Part shown: in pieces, positions 9,486-17,411 of the stretch
How the letters are laid out: every line of letters starts with the position of its first letter
Position numbering within the stretch: the stretch's first letter is position 1
Assembly: GCA_004431415.1 (NCBI GenBank)
Contig: QPMI01000238.1
Coordinates: forward strand, 1 to 49,848
Origin: Cyanophora paradoxa
Taxonomy: Eukaryota; Glaucocystophyceae; Cyanophorales; Cyanophoraceae
Direction: 5' to 3'
Length of the DNA: 49,848 nt
The notes under the pieces: generated by a model
What the model was told of the DNA's origin: nothing
What the model saw: only the letters and a program-made list of their open reading frames with translations
Databases searched by the model: none
Program-made: the position numbers and the translations under genes

Positions 9486-9513
9486 CTTCTTTTATCTATA
9501 AACATATATTAAA
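9486..9513. promoter_or_regulatory. 28-bp bidirectional late promoter
   Basis: Only 28 bases separate two divergent start codons, at 9,485 (-) and 9,514 (+). The gap is almost pure A/T, with TATAAACATATATTAAA towards the plus gene and TTATAGATAAAAGAAG towards the minus gene. It must hold both promoters and both 5' leaders. Confidence 0.55.
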
Positions 9514-10446
9514 ATGATTCGGCTGGTCAATATAGATAGCAGAGACCGATCAGATGGACAAATAGAAAACTCCTACAAAGTTTCACTCACAACCCCAGTG
9601 ACCAAACCAAGAGAATGTCGAGTTTTGTATGCAGAGATCCCCAACAGCATCTATAATTCCATTGGAACAGACCACCTTCTTGTCAGATTCTTCTACCAAG
9701 GCATCTCTGAAACCAAACAGGTCTTCCTTCTCCCAAGTGGTTATATTAATCAAGGGCATTTCGGGGTCACCAGTCCATATAATTATGGTCTGAATTTCAC
9801 ATTTACTGGGAGCAACAATCTCACATATGCATTCAAAGTCTACTATAATCCTACCTCCTACAAATTGGAGTTTTACAGTAATGTTCAATTCGAGATGGTA
9901 GCATCTACACAGAGATTGGGTAAACTTCTTGGGGTTAGTTCTGTGGAGTGGGTCGCTTCAATTGAGCAAACCTACGATTTCCCAGAGTCTGCAAGGTCTT
10001 TATATGCCCCCGAGAATTTCCTCTATTTTGCAGGAATCCCAATCACCCCAAACCATCCACAATGGGGAATTACATTTACAGGATATGAATTCGAGGCATC
10101 TCGCTTAAACTACAAGTTAGAAGCAGCCAAGATGACAGACATGAATGCAGAACAGTATTTATACATGCACATTAAAGAACTCTCCCCATTTGCTACAAAC
10201 CACAATATTGTCCCAAGATCACAACCACAGAATCAAGGGGCGATTCTCAGATTGCAGTTAAGTAAAGATATTGGGCAGTATGTATATCACAGTGGAGAGC
10301 ACAGTGAATACATAAAAATAACCGATCGAAACCTGGTGATTAGAGAGTTAACAGTTGAGTTTCGAGATTATTATGGTGATCTTGTAGATATGAATGGGAT
10401 TGACAACTCATTCCAGTTGGAGTTCTTGGCTATTGGTAATGATTAA
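9514..10446 (+). CDS. Second minor capsid-like virion protein
   Basis: 310 residues, beta-rich and the only clear plus-strand viral gene. The start MIRLVNIDSRDRSDG and the block CRVLYAEIPNSIYNSIG match the LVSAEFYNSIP pattern of the neighbour. They also match the widespread PLV/NCLDV virion-protein signature in which a strand ending in pNs-Y is followed by a glycine-turn segment (LLPSGYINQGHFG). The C-terminus has LTVEFRDYYGDLVD and then a final strand (NSFQLEFLAIGND). It shares a 28-bp promoter with its paralogue, and its 3' end overlaps the convergent gene at 10,430 by 17 bases. A capsid-vertex or minor shell role is inferred; the frame is intact. Confidence 0.6.
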   Translation: MIRLVNIDSRDRSDGQIENSYKVSLTTPVTKPRECRVLYAEIPNSIYNSIGTDHLLVRFFYQGISETKQVFLLPSGYINQGHFGVTSPYNYGLNFTFTGSNNLTYAFKVYYNPTSYKLEFYSNVQFEMVASTQRLGKLLGVSSVEWVASIEQTYDFPESARSLYAPENFLYFAGIPITPNHPQWGITFTGYEFEASRLNYKLEAAKMTDMNAEQYLYMHIKELSPFATNHNIVPRSQPQNQGAILRLQLSKDIGQYVYHSGEHSEYIKITDRNLVIRELTVEFRDYYGDLVDMNGIDNSFQLEFLAIGND

Positions 10447-10696
10447 ACCGATCCTGATAGAAGAACTCTCCATCTGTCTCGAAAATATTAAGAAGGGGAC
10501 TCTTAGCATCCTCTGTATACCATCGGCGAATTGTCTTATCCCATTTAGCACCATTCTTTTTCAAGAATCTACAAAGAGTTGATCTCCTTGTAATTCGCAA
10601 TCCCATCTCTTGAAAGATCTCATAATGATCTTGCATTCTATTCACAATCAAGATGTAAGTTCCATGGAAATTGTGATATTGCTGGTTAATCGGCAT
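10430..10696 (-). CDS. Small early viral protein, possible DNA-binding
   Basis: 88 residues from MPINQQYHNFHGTYIL. This start was chosen because GGAAAC precedes it and an early-type promoter lies 20-45 bases upstream; a longer frame reaches 10,846 but would run through that promoter. The basic helical centre (RITRRSTLCRFLKKNGAKWD) could be a helix-turn-helix, and the end is aromatic and acidic. It overlaps the 3' end of the plus-strand virion gene. The early-type promoter groups it with replication or regulatory genes. Family not recognised. Confidence 0.5.
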   Translation of the reverse strand: MPINQQYHNFHGTYILIVNRMQDHYEIFQEMGLRITRRSTLCRFLKKNGAKWDKTIRRWYTEDAKSPLLNIFETDGEFFYQDRFNHYQ

Positions 10697-10715
10697 GTTT
10701 CCTTTACAGCATGAT

Positions 10716-10741
10716 GGGAAATCGTTTGTCAATTTTTGGCG
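10716..10741 (-). promoter_or_regulatory. Early-type promoter of the 10,696 gene
   Basis: The minus strand reads CGCCAAAAATTGACAAACGA followed by TTTCC, matching the early consensus at the expected distance from a start codon. Confidence 0.6.
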
Positions 10742-10896
10742 AAACGAGAGTATCTCATGAGATAGATGAGAGAATAACAGGTGTGTTTTCAGGGTTGGAG
10801 AAATCGGAGAAACATAGAGTATTGCGATTTCCGAGTTAGTTGACACTGAGATTTTCAGAATTTCAGATGGTCTTACTGAAAATGGTCAGATAATCG

Positions 10897-11049
10897 GGTG
10901 TGACACCTATTTAATTGACTGTGACGCCTCTTTAATTGACTGTGACGCCTGTGACGCCTGTGACGCCTACTTTCAAACTTTTTAAAATTTTCAAAAATTA
11001 CAGACTTCTGAAAACAGCCGTCACAGCCGTCACAGGCGTCACACCCAAT
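10897..11049 (+). repeat. GTGACGCC stem-loop unit, right copy 1
   Basis: Five TGTGACGCC/ACC repeats, a spacer with CTTTCAAACTTTTTAAAATT, then CCGTCACAGCCGTCACAGGCGTCACAC-type complements. It is a direct repeat of the unit at 11,211 and the inverse of the unit at 1,991. Extra TTTAATTGACTGTGACGCC spacing units at its left show local expansion. Confidence 0.85.
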
Positions 11050-11210
11050 TAAAAATGGAATCTCTTTCTCTTACTGAGATTCTCGAGAATATATTCTTGT
11101 CTTACTGAAATCCGTCTTGTGACACCTCTGACACCTCCAAAACACTATCCATTAATCAACCTTTTTGAAAATGCGAAGTTGTCTTACTGGAAATGGTCTG
11201 CAATTTTGCT

Positions 11211-11336
11211 GTGACACCTAATTTAATTGAGTGTGACGCCTGTGACGCCTGTGACACCTACTTTCAAACTTTTTAAAATTTTCAAAAATGACAGACTTCT
11301 GAAAACAGGCGTCACAGCCGTCACAGGCGTCACAGA
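11211..11336 (+). repeat. GTGACGCC stem-loop unit, right copy 2
   Basis: The same architecture and spacer as copy 1, about 300 bases downstream in the same orientation. Its arms TGTGACGCCTGTGACGCC and GGCGTCACAGCCGTCACA pair with a few mismatches. Confidence 0.85.
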
Positions 11337-11447
11337 CATTCCACCCCTCTTACTGACTTTCTCAAAAACAAAACTATCTCTTACTGAATATCATTTGAAT
11401 ACTACCTGTCACACTTGATCTCAATTATTCTGTTTTATAGAACATAT

Positions 11448-11720
11448 GCAATCTAATCGAATGTTCAATTGGAGACCATGCAACTCTGTGACACTTTTTT
11501 CAATCTAAAATATACATCCGCAATCTCATCGATTGTTTAATTGGAGACCATGCAGTTCCGATATATTCCAATAGAAAATCCCGCAATCTAATCGATTGTT
11601 TAATTGGAGATAATGCAACTCTGTGACACTTTTTCGGTGCAAAAATGTACATCAGCAATCTCATCGATTGTTCAATTGGACACAATGCAACTCTGTGACA
11701 CTTTTTGCGTTTTTCGATAC
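11448..11720 (+). repeat. Four-copy 63/72-bp tandem repeat
   Basis: Units begin at 11,448, 11,520, 11,583 and 11,655 with GCAATCTMATCGATTGTT-like sequence, then AATTGGAGACCATGCAACTC. Copies 1, 3 and 4 also carry CTGTGACACTTTTT, while copy 2 lacks it and is shorter (63 versus 72 bp). Each unit has an ATCGAT-type palindrome. The array lies between the stem-loop/iteron region and the terminal hairpin. No gene is present. Confidence 0.85.
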
Positions 11721-12026
11721 AGAATGGGCGGTGGTCTACTTCAATACATGAGAGATATATCGAGTTTATGCGAATTTATGCAATTTAATCGCGATTATAT
11801 CGATCTTTAAGTAGTTTAATGTTAATCTATCGCAGATTTGTATGTAAACAACAAAGTACATAATCAATCGATATAAGATCAATTGAATCTATCGAAGTTT
11901 AATCGAAAATATGCATTTTGGAAAACGCGTTTTCGTTTTTAATACAAAGTTTGCATTATTTTATACAAAGTTTGCATAAAAAGTTAAAGAAATTAATCGA
12001 AAAATATGTATTTTAGTATTAAATTA
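11721..12026. other. Gene-free AT-rich subterminal region
   Basis: Strongly A/T-rich, with many ATCGAT and TATCGA words and a 15-bp direct repeat, ATACAAAGTTTGCAT, at 11,942 and 11,963. No open frame with protein-like composition. The position just inside the terminal hairpin suggests subterminal replication or packaging sequence. Confidence 0.5.
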
Positions 12027-12111
12027 ACACATATTGAAAAACGAATTTAAATCCAGGAGCGAAGCGCGAAGCGCGAAGCGGAGGGATTTAAATTCGTTTT
12101 TCAATATGTGT
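12027..12111. repeat. Perfect 28-bp hairpin at the virus/host boundary
   Basis: The arms 12,027-12,054 and 12,084-12,111 are exact reverse complements (28 of 28). They enclose a 29-base purine-rich loop made of three GCGAAGC units. AT-rich sequence ends and GC-rich exonic sequence begins immediately to the right. A covalently closed or fold-back viral terminus captured at integration would look like this. It is also possible that the hairpin acts as a transcription terminator. Confidence 0.85.
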
Positions 12112-14079
12112 GACATCGATGTCGGCGTCACCGAGTGCGATTCTTTCACTGAACTCCGGAGGCGTAGAGATGACCGGCGAGAGAATTGAAATGGTCCCGG
12201 GGTGCGATCGGGGTGCGATTTGCAGCGCTCGTCAGTTTTCGCTGACCCCAATCGTCGGCATCCTCAGCTTCGAAATGGGCTGCTGCGGTATAGAGCCGAA
12301 CGAAATCCCTGGAGCTGGGTTGACCAGCCTCGGCACGCGCGACACGCCAGTCCTGTACGCGACTTGGTCAAGTTTCAAGGACGACTATGTTATGGCGAAC
12401 TCCAAATATGTGTATGCCCATCAACTGAACGTCACGAGTGCGATCATTGTTTTCGCACTCATTATTGAATCATGCAATATTTATATATTTCTCCCGCAGT
12501 GCCGCCCACCCCGACACCGTCCGCGACGCCTTCGCCGTCTCCGACCCCCTCGGCGTCTCCGTCGCCGTCCCCCTCGCCGTCCGCGATGCCCCCGCCGTCT
12601 GCGCTGCCCACTCCGCCTCCGCCTGCGGATCCGATCGCGACCCCCACCACGATTCCGGTACCTCCTCCAACGACGCCGACGACCGAGCAGCAGCAGACTC
12701 AGGCCACTAGTACTCCGACGCCAACTGCAGCTGCTCTGCCACTTGCAGTTGCACCACTGGTGCGGATTGACTGAAAGCTGGAGTCTGCATTTGATCTCAA
12801 CCACTTGCTTGAATGTGAACGCGATCGCGTGCAGCCCTTCATCACCAAGAACGAGAGCAAGGAGGTCGTCGTCGGCAATTTCAAGGTTCGAATCGACTTC
12901 AAGATTTTCCATCACCATTCATATTACCGCCGTTGACAATTGCGCAACAACAGTTTAAGCCGACGGATTTCAAGCCTGACAAGGTGTAGTTTTTTTTATT
13001 CCCCTGACTCTCCGTCACGTGTGCGTAACTATAATCTCGCGACATCGCTAAAGCTTGTGAACGCCAGGACGCGGATGGCAAAAATGTTTACAAGGTCCAG
13101 CTTCCTGCAGCGGTCGTCTCTGCTTCAACGGTTCACTCGCTTGCACTTTGTTTTGTCATGATCAACGGTTATTCCTCGTCATACTGACCATGATCGCAGA
13201 CCGGATCCAGCGCGAACAATTTCGTTATCATTCCAGTCACCGGCGTCCTCGAGGTGCGCTCAGTGCATATATCAATTTCTCGAAATAATCCGATCGATAT
13301 TCAGCTCCCGATAATCAGCTCCCGATAATTAGAACCTGTGTTTACACAAATGTTTAAACGAATGCAGGTCGGGGATAAAGTGATCGTGTTCATCATGAGC
13401 GCGGACGGCAAGACAAAGCGTCCGGCAACGCAGACTTCCGTCGAGGCGTCCGGCAACGACGTCGTTCTCAAATTCAGTAAGAACGGATATATCATTAATA
13501 CATAATTTCTTCTCATCGATTTCGGCCCCCCGCGGCCACGATCCGCAGAGGCTCCGCAGCTGCGCCGTAGCCTGCTGCAGTTCGGCGCCAATATCGCAGT
13601 GCGTTTGAGGGTTCCTCGTGCGCACCGCCTCCTCTCAACGCACTGCAGTACGACCTTCGCATCGAGCCGGACCCGGTCGCACCCGGAGCGCGCGCGTTCA
13701 TCCCGATCGTCTTTGGCGGCGTGCGCTTGCTTTAATTTGCTTCGATTCCTATCAACTCGATCAATATCTGGCGATGAACATGCGCAATGCATATATATAC
13801 ATGAATGCGCAATAAAAAAGGAGAATATTAATAATTACAATATTCGCGAATTTGACTTTAAACTACCACGCAACAGGCATTCCAATGGACCGCGCTCGCT
13901 TCATCTGTCCCCTATTGGCCCAACGGCGCGGCGTCCATTCACGTAAGCCTGTTTCAGCTGTTTAATTTGCTTTACATCAACGGTCTGATCTAATATTATG
14001 CCCCCCGCAGAACTCGCTGGTTTCCAACATTGTTTGCGCCCTCGTCTCGATCTCTTTCGCCCTCGTCATGCAGATCTAG
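12110..14079 (+). CDS. Pro/Ser/Thr-rich surface protein, 5' end abutting the virus
   Basis: A spliced host gene reconstructed with one continuous frame across about eleven exons: 12,110-12,437; 12,500-12,759; 12,835-12,885; 12,954-12,983; 13,068-13,130; 13,200-13,253; 13,368-13,476; 13,549-13,598; 13,649-13,720; 13,877-13,942; 14,011-14,079. All introns are GT-AG. Exon 2 encodes a long PSPSPTPSAS-type extended linker. Later exons encode a compact beta-type domain (NNFVIIPVTGVLEVGDKVIV; DLRIEPDPVAPGARAFIPIV). The last exon is a hydrophobic tail (SNIVCALVSISFALVMQI) before TAG, as in GPI- or tail-anchored proteins. No signal peptide is visible, and the first exon begins at the viral hairpin, where the frame closes upstream. 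The 5' part is probably lost or displaced. Family not recognised. Confidence 0.6.
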
Positions 14080-14829
14080 ATGCATTTGCCTGGGGCGAAC
14101 CAGGAGGAGATCGACAGGTCCGAGGTCGACCTGGCGCCGGCACGGCCACCGGTTCAATAAAATCTTGCGCTTGCGATACATATGATTTCGGTTTCGGTTT
14201 ATATAATTAAAAAGGTTTTCGATCACACTGTAGCTATTCGAAATTCATAGATCTAGATTTCGTGTAATAATGCGAATATTAAATAATTATAATTATAATG
14301 CACGTAGGGTTCGATTTTAACTAGTAAGCGCATGCACACGCACGCGTACGCGTGGTTCCCACGTGCACTAGCCGCGTCGGCACCAGCACGGGCGGACTTG
14401 AGCACTTAGCTTGCACGAGGACTTGAGCGGGGCCTAGCTGGCGCGGGCATGCGCAGGGCCCGGGGTTCGTTCTCGCTTGCCTGCAGCTGCACGCGCATGC
14501 GCAGCCGCTGGGCTGCGGCTTGCAGGCATCCTAGACTGGAGATATATGCGTGTACCGCCGCGTGCTGCGTCGGCGCCCATGGGAGCTCGCGCGACGCACA
14601 AGGCTGAGCTTAAAAAAGCTTGAGCGGTGACAACTGGTGGGGCCCGGGCCGGGGGAGCACCGGCTACGTTGGGCACTAGTACTAGTACTGGCTGGCAAGG
14701 AGGAGGGGGCCGGGGGAGAGGGGGGACGACTGGCTGGCGCTGGCTGGCTAAGTGAGGAAGGGAGGGGGAAAGAAAGCGAGCGCTGGCCATGGGCCGCGGG
14801 CTCGGCATGGGGGCGCCGAGGGGGCGGGG
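14080..14829. other. Convergent intergenic region, palindrome-rich
   Basis: No supported gene. It begins AT-rich after the preceding stop, with many AATAAT/ATTATAAT words (probable 3' UTR). It then becomes GC-rich with ACGCGTACGCGT and a GCAGCTGCACGCGCATGCGC block of the dispersed intergenic type found elsewhere in the host part. Confidence 0.45.
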
Positions 14830-15857
14830 CTAGAAGATGCGGGGGGCGTGGACCTGGGGCAGGCCGTCGAGGGCGTGGAGGACGCTCTGCCGCTGGGCGG
14901 CCTGCGCCGTGAGCCGCAGCGGCTCGCGCTGCGGCCGCGCCCGGCGGCCGGCCGCGCGGGGGCGGCCTGCAGGCCCTCGAAGGGATGCGGCGCCACCGTC
15001 AGGTGCGCGATCTCCTCCAGCTCCACCCCGGGCTGCCCCCGCCGCGCGCGCGCGCACGCGCCCTGTCAGACTCGGCCCGCGCGCGCCTCTGACGTCGACA
15101 GAGCTCGAGCGGAAGGTGAAATTAAAGTATACGTAAAGCACCTGCGGCGGCTGCAGAACGCGTACGTTAACTCCGTACAGGGCGACGGGGCCGACGTAGT
15201 CGTAGCGCTAGCGCCTCAGCTGCAGGCACTGGGGGTGCCAACCGAATGAGCGCAGCGGATAGCACCAGGGCGGGAGGAGGACGCTGCGGCGCGCCTGCTC
15301 GACCTCGTAGTCGTCGACGGCGGCGTACGCCGTGACGACTGCCGCGGCCTCGCCGGCCGCACGATCCGGAAGCGCTTCGACGCTGCGCGGGGGCGCCGTC
15401 CTTCCTCGCGCGCGCGGCCCTCCCCGCGCCTGCGCCGCCTGTGCGCATGCCGCCCTCCGAGGACGCCGGACGCCTCGGCCGACGCGGGGGGGCTCTCCCC
15501 CGCGGCCGGCGACTCGCCCTCCCCCTCGTCGGACCCGCGCCGCTGCCGCCGTCGCTGCTCTCCTCCTAGCTATAGGCCTCCTCCTCCTCCTCCTCTGTAC
15601 ATGTCGTCCGCTGCTGCCGCTCTGCGACGTCGACGGCGGCGGCGGACGGCTAGCGCTCCTTGCAATTGATAGGCAAGGGCATGCGCTGCGGCTCGCGGGC
15701 GTCCCGGAGTCCATGGCGAGGTCGAGGCCTTCGAGATATATATGTACGTACGCGTCACACACACGGCGTTTCTGATCATGAAGATGAGACGTCGACAACC
15801 CTCTGATGCTAGACTGATAGCCAGTACTAGTACTATAGCTAGTGATAGGCGCCTCAT
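14830..15857 (-). CDS. Secreted or membrane protein of unknown function
   Basis: A spliced minus-strand gene. The N-terminus MRRLSLAIVLVLAISLASEG is a convincing signal peptide. Supported exon pieces further on are AYAAVDDYEVEQARRSVLLP and PLRSFGWHPQCLQ (about 15,320-15,225), YDYVGPVALYGVNVRVLQPP (about 15,205-15,140), VELEEIAHLTVAPHPFEGLQ (about 15,025-14,970) and the end SVLHALDGLPQVHAPRIF before TAG at 14,830. Intron sites between them (GTGCTTTACG donor at the end of the LQPPQ exon) are plausible. The middle, about 15,700-15,350, is low-complexity and its frame is uncertain. No family recognised. It would act in the secretory pathway or outside the cell. Confidence 0.45.
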
Positions 15858-15950
15858 GCGCTAGCGCTAGCGCTAGCGCTGGATCGAGCTGCAGCTGTCA
15901 AATATAAACGTTGGTTCATTCACGTGCACCGAAACCTGGGATACGTATAT

Positions 15951-15990
15951 ACGTGTTTAGATCCCCGGGTACGTGTTTAGATCCCCGGGT
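15951..15990 (+). repeat. Perfect tandem 20-mer
   Basis: ACGTGTTTAGATCCCCGGGT occurs twice in a row. A diverged copy with the same ends (TACGAGTTTAGACCCCGGGT) lies at about 17,291, followed in both places by ACACG. Confidence 0.8.
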
Positions 15991-16749
15991 ACACGCGGCG
16001 GCGGCCGCCGTCGACGTCACACCGGCCTCTCTCGCCTCTGCTCTCGATTCTCCGTACCCTTCCAACAGCTGCACTAGTACTCTATCTCCTCCTCCACCCT
16101 CCCTTCCCCCCTCGAGCTCCTCGGCCTCTGCTCCGCCTCCGAGTGTCGGCGAGACTGTCCTCTTTAATTTGCGGTCTCCCCGTCCTTCCGAAGTTCCGGC
16201 TCCCTGCTCCCTCTTCGGCACCTCGGGTCTCCGGATCCTCTGCGGGTCCTGTCCCGCTTCCTGGTGCTCGTGAGGTTCGCCGCCGGCGCGCGCCCTCGTC
16301 GGGCCCTTGCGCCCTCGAGCTCGTCTAGATCTCTCTCTGCACCCTCCAGATCTAGAGCCCCGGTGCCGCCTGTTACGGTGCCAGCCGACCTTCGAGCTTC
16401 CTCCTGCTTCGTTGCCCCCTCTTCGTGGTCCTTCCTCTGCCTCCGGCCCCTCCTCGCGATCGCCTCCCTCCTCGCCTCTTCCTTCCCCCCCGCCGCGTTC
16501 CGTCGCCGGGTACCGGTCTCTATATATGTCGACCCTGGAGTCTCCGCCTGCCCCTGTCTGCAGCTGCAGGGCACTTCCGGACCCTCCGCCATATATGGCG
16601 GAGTGTTCGAATTCGGCGCCGGCATCGACTGTCAGTGCGCATGCTTTACCTAGCTATAGTAGCTGCCCCGTCTTGGCTCTCCGAGGACGTCTTCGAATTC
16701 GTCGCGATCGTCGCCGCGGGGCCTGGCCGGCGCGCTGACAAATCCCCGG

Positions 16750-17041
16750 GCGCCTTAAGCTTCGAATTCCCCGGCTGCGGACGTCGACGCGGCGCCGGCG
16801 CCGGATCCGGACGCGGGCCGGGTGCCACGGTGCGTCGGATCCAGAGCCTCGGAGTCGGAAGGCTGCGTCGGTGCCCCGCGCGCGGCCGTCCGCTCTGACG
16901 ATCTCGAGACCGGCGGCGGCCACGTACATGCATATGTACATGTACAGCTACGTATACGTGGTGCCGGCTGCACGCGCAGCTGCGCGCGGCCGCGGCCGCG
17001 GCCGCGGGCTAAAGCTTGTCCGAATTCGAAGCTTAAGGCGC
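16750..17041. repeat. 20-bp inverted repeat pair flanking 252 bp
   Basis: GCGCCTTAAGCTTCGAATTC at 16,750-16,769 is exactly reverse-complemented at 17,022-17,041. The interior has no convincing gene and includes a TACATGCATATGTACATGTA near-palindrome. It could be a MITE-like insertion or a large cruciform. No target-site duplication was evident by eye. Confidence 0.65.
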
Positions 17042-17411
17042 TGCGGGTACCGGTGTTTCAGCCGTGTTCGAATTCGTCTTCTTGATCTGAATTGAGCTTG
17101 ATCATGATCATGAGCCGCGCGCGCGCGTGCGCGCGGGGCGGCGGCTCGGATTTCATCTAGCTGACTCTTGTTGCGCCAATTGCAAGTGAGCGCTTGTTTT
17201 CAGCCGCTGTGCACGTGGAAGCAGAATCGATATCGACGCCGGTACCGGTGATCATGAAGTTCACGGTTCACCGTTCACCGAAAACCGGGGTACGAGTTTA
17301 GACCCCGGGTACACGTTAGGAGCAAGGGTTCGTTTCTCGGCTTCGCAGCCTCGCGCGGTCTCAGCGAAAGTTGGAAAGATACCGTCAGCCGCGTCGCGTC
17401 TTTCCGAAGCG

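Larger units (their letters stand above)
10870..11387 (+). repeat. TCTTACTGA iterons
   Basis: Six copies of TCTTACTG(A/G) lie in one orientation near 10,871, 11,069, 11,100, 11,182, 11,348 and 11,379, interspersed with the GTGACGCC stem-loops. Two of them sit in a longer shared block, GTCTTACTG(A/G)AAATGGTC. Short directly repeated sites next to stem-loops are typical of replication-initiator or regulator binding regions, but the role here is unproven. Confidence 0.6.
1..12111. mobile_element. Endogenous polinton-like virus, right-hand part
   Basis: This block is AT-rich, densely coded and intron-free, in sharp contrast to the GC-rich spliced DNA that follows. It has the hallmark gene set of polinton-like viruses: a protein-primed family B polymerase remnant, a PrimPol-helicase, an A32/FtsK-type packaging ATPase, a double-jelly-roll-type major capsid protein and minor virion proteins. 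The right boundary coincides with a perfect hairpin at 12,027-12,111. The left end is outside the window, because the polymerase runs off base 1. No retroviral-type or tyrosine integrase and no adenain-type protease was recognised in the visible part. Integration into a host chromosome is inferred from contiguity; a chimeric assembly would look the same. Confidence 0.82.
15858..17411. other. Long divergent intergenic region with repeats
   Basis: Open frames on both strands here have only GC-skewed Pro/Arg/Ser composition, and I could not build a consistent gene. It holds runs of 6-bp palindromes (GCTAGC, GAATTC, GTATAC, GCATGC), a tandem 20-mer at 15,951, a 20-bp inverted repeat pair at 16,750/17,022, and a TTGATCATGATCATGA block at 17,098 that recurs at 36,244. 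Confidence 0.4.

Noticed and set aside
10697-10846. Longer N-terminus for the 10,696 gene
   Set aside because: The extension reads through the early-type promoter motif and lacks protein-like composition; the ATG at 10,696 has a better context.
11448-11720. Regular repeats resembling a CRISPR array
   Set aside because: Whole 63/72-bp units repeat, with no constant repeat plus variable spacer, and the context is eukaryotic virus DNA.
1-12111. Viral integrase or adenain-type protease
   Set aside because: Looked for HHCC/DDE, tyrosine-recombinase and cysteine-protease patterns in all open viral frames and saw none. They may lie left of the window.
12462-12918. Arg/Gly-rich minus-strand frames opposite the Pro/Ser exon
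   Set aside because: They are the antisense of a PSPSPTP-type coding repeat; the plus frame continues through ten further spliced exons.
15911-16738. Several long overlapping frames on both strands
   Set aside because: Composition follows GC skew only, no consistent splice structure or domain could be built, and the region is dense in palindromic repeats.
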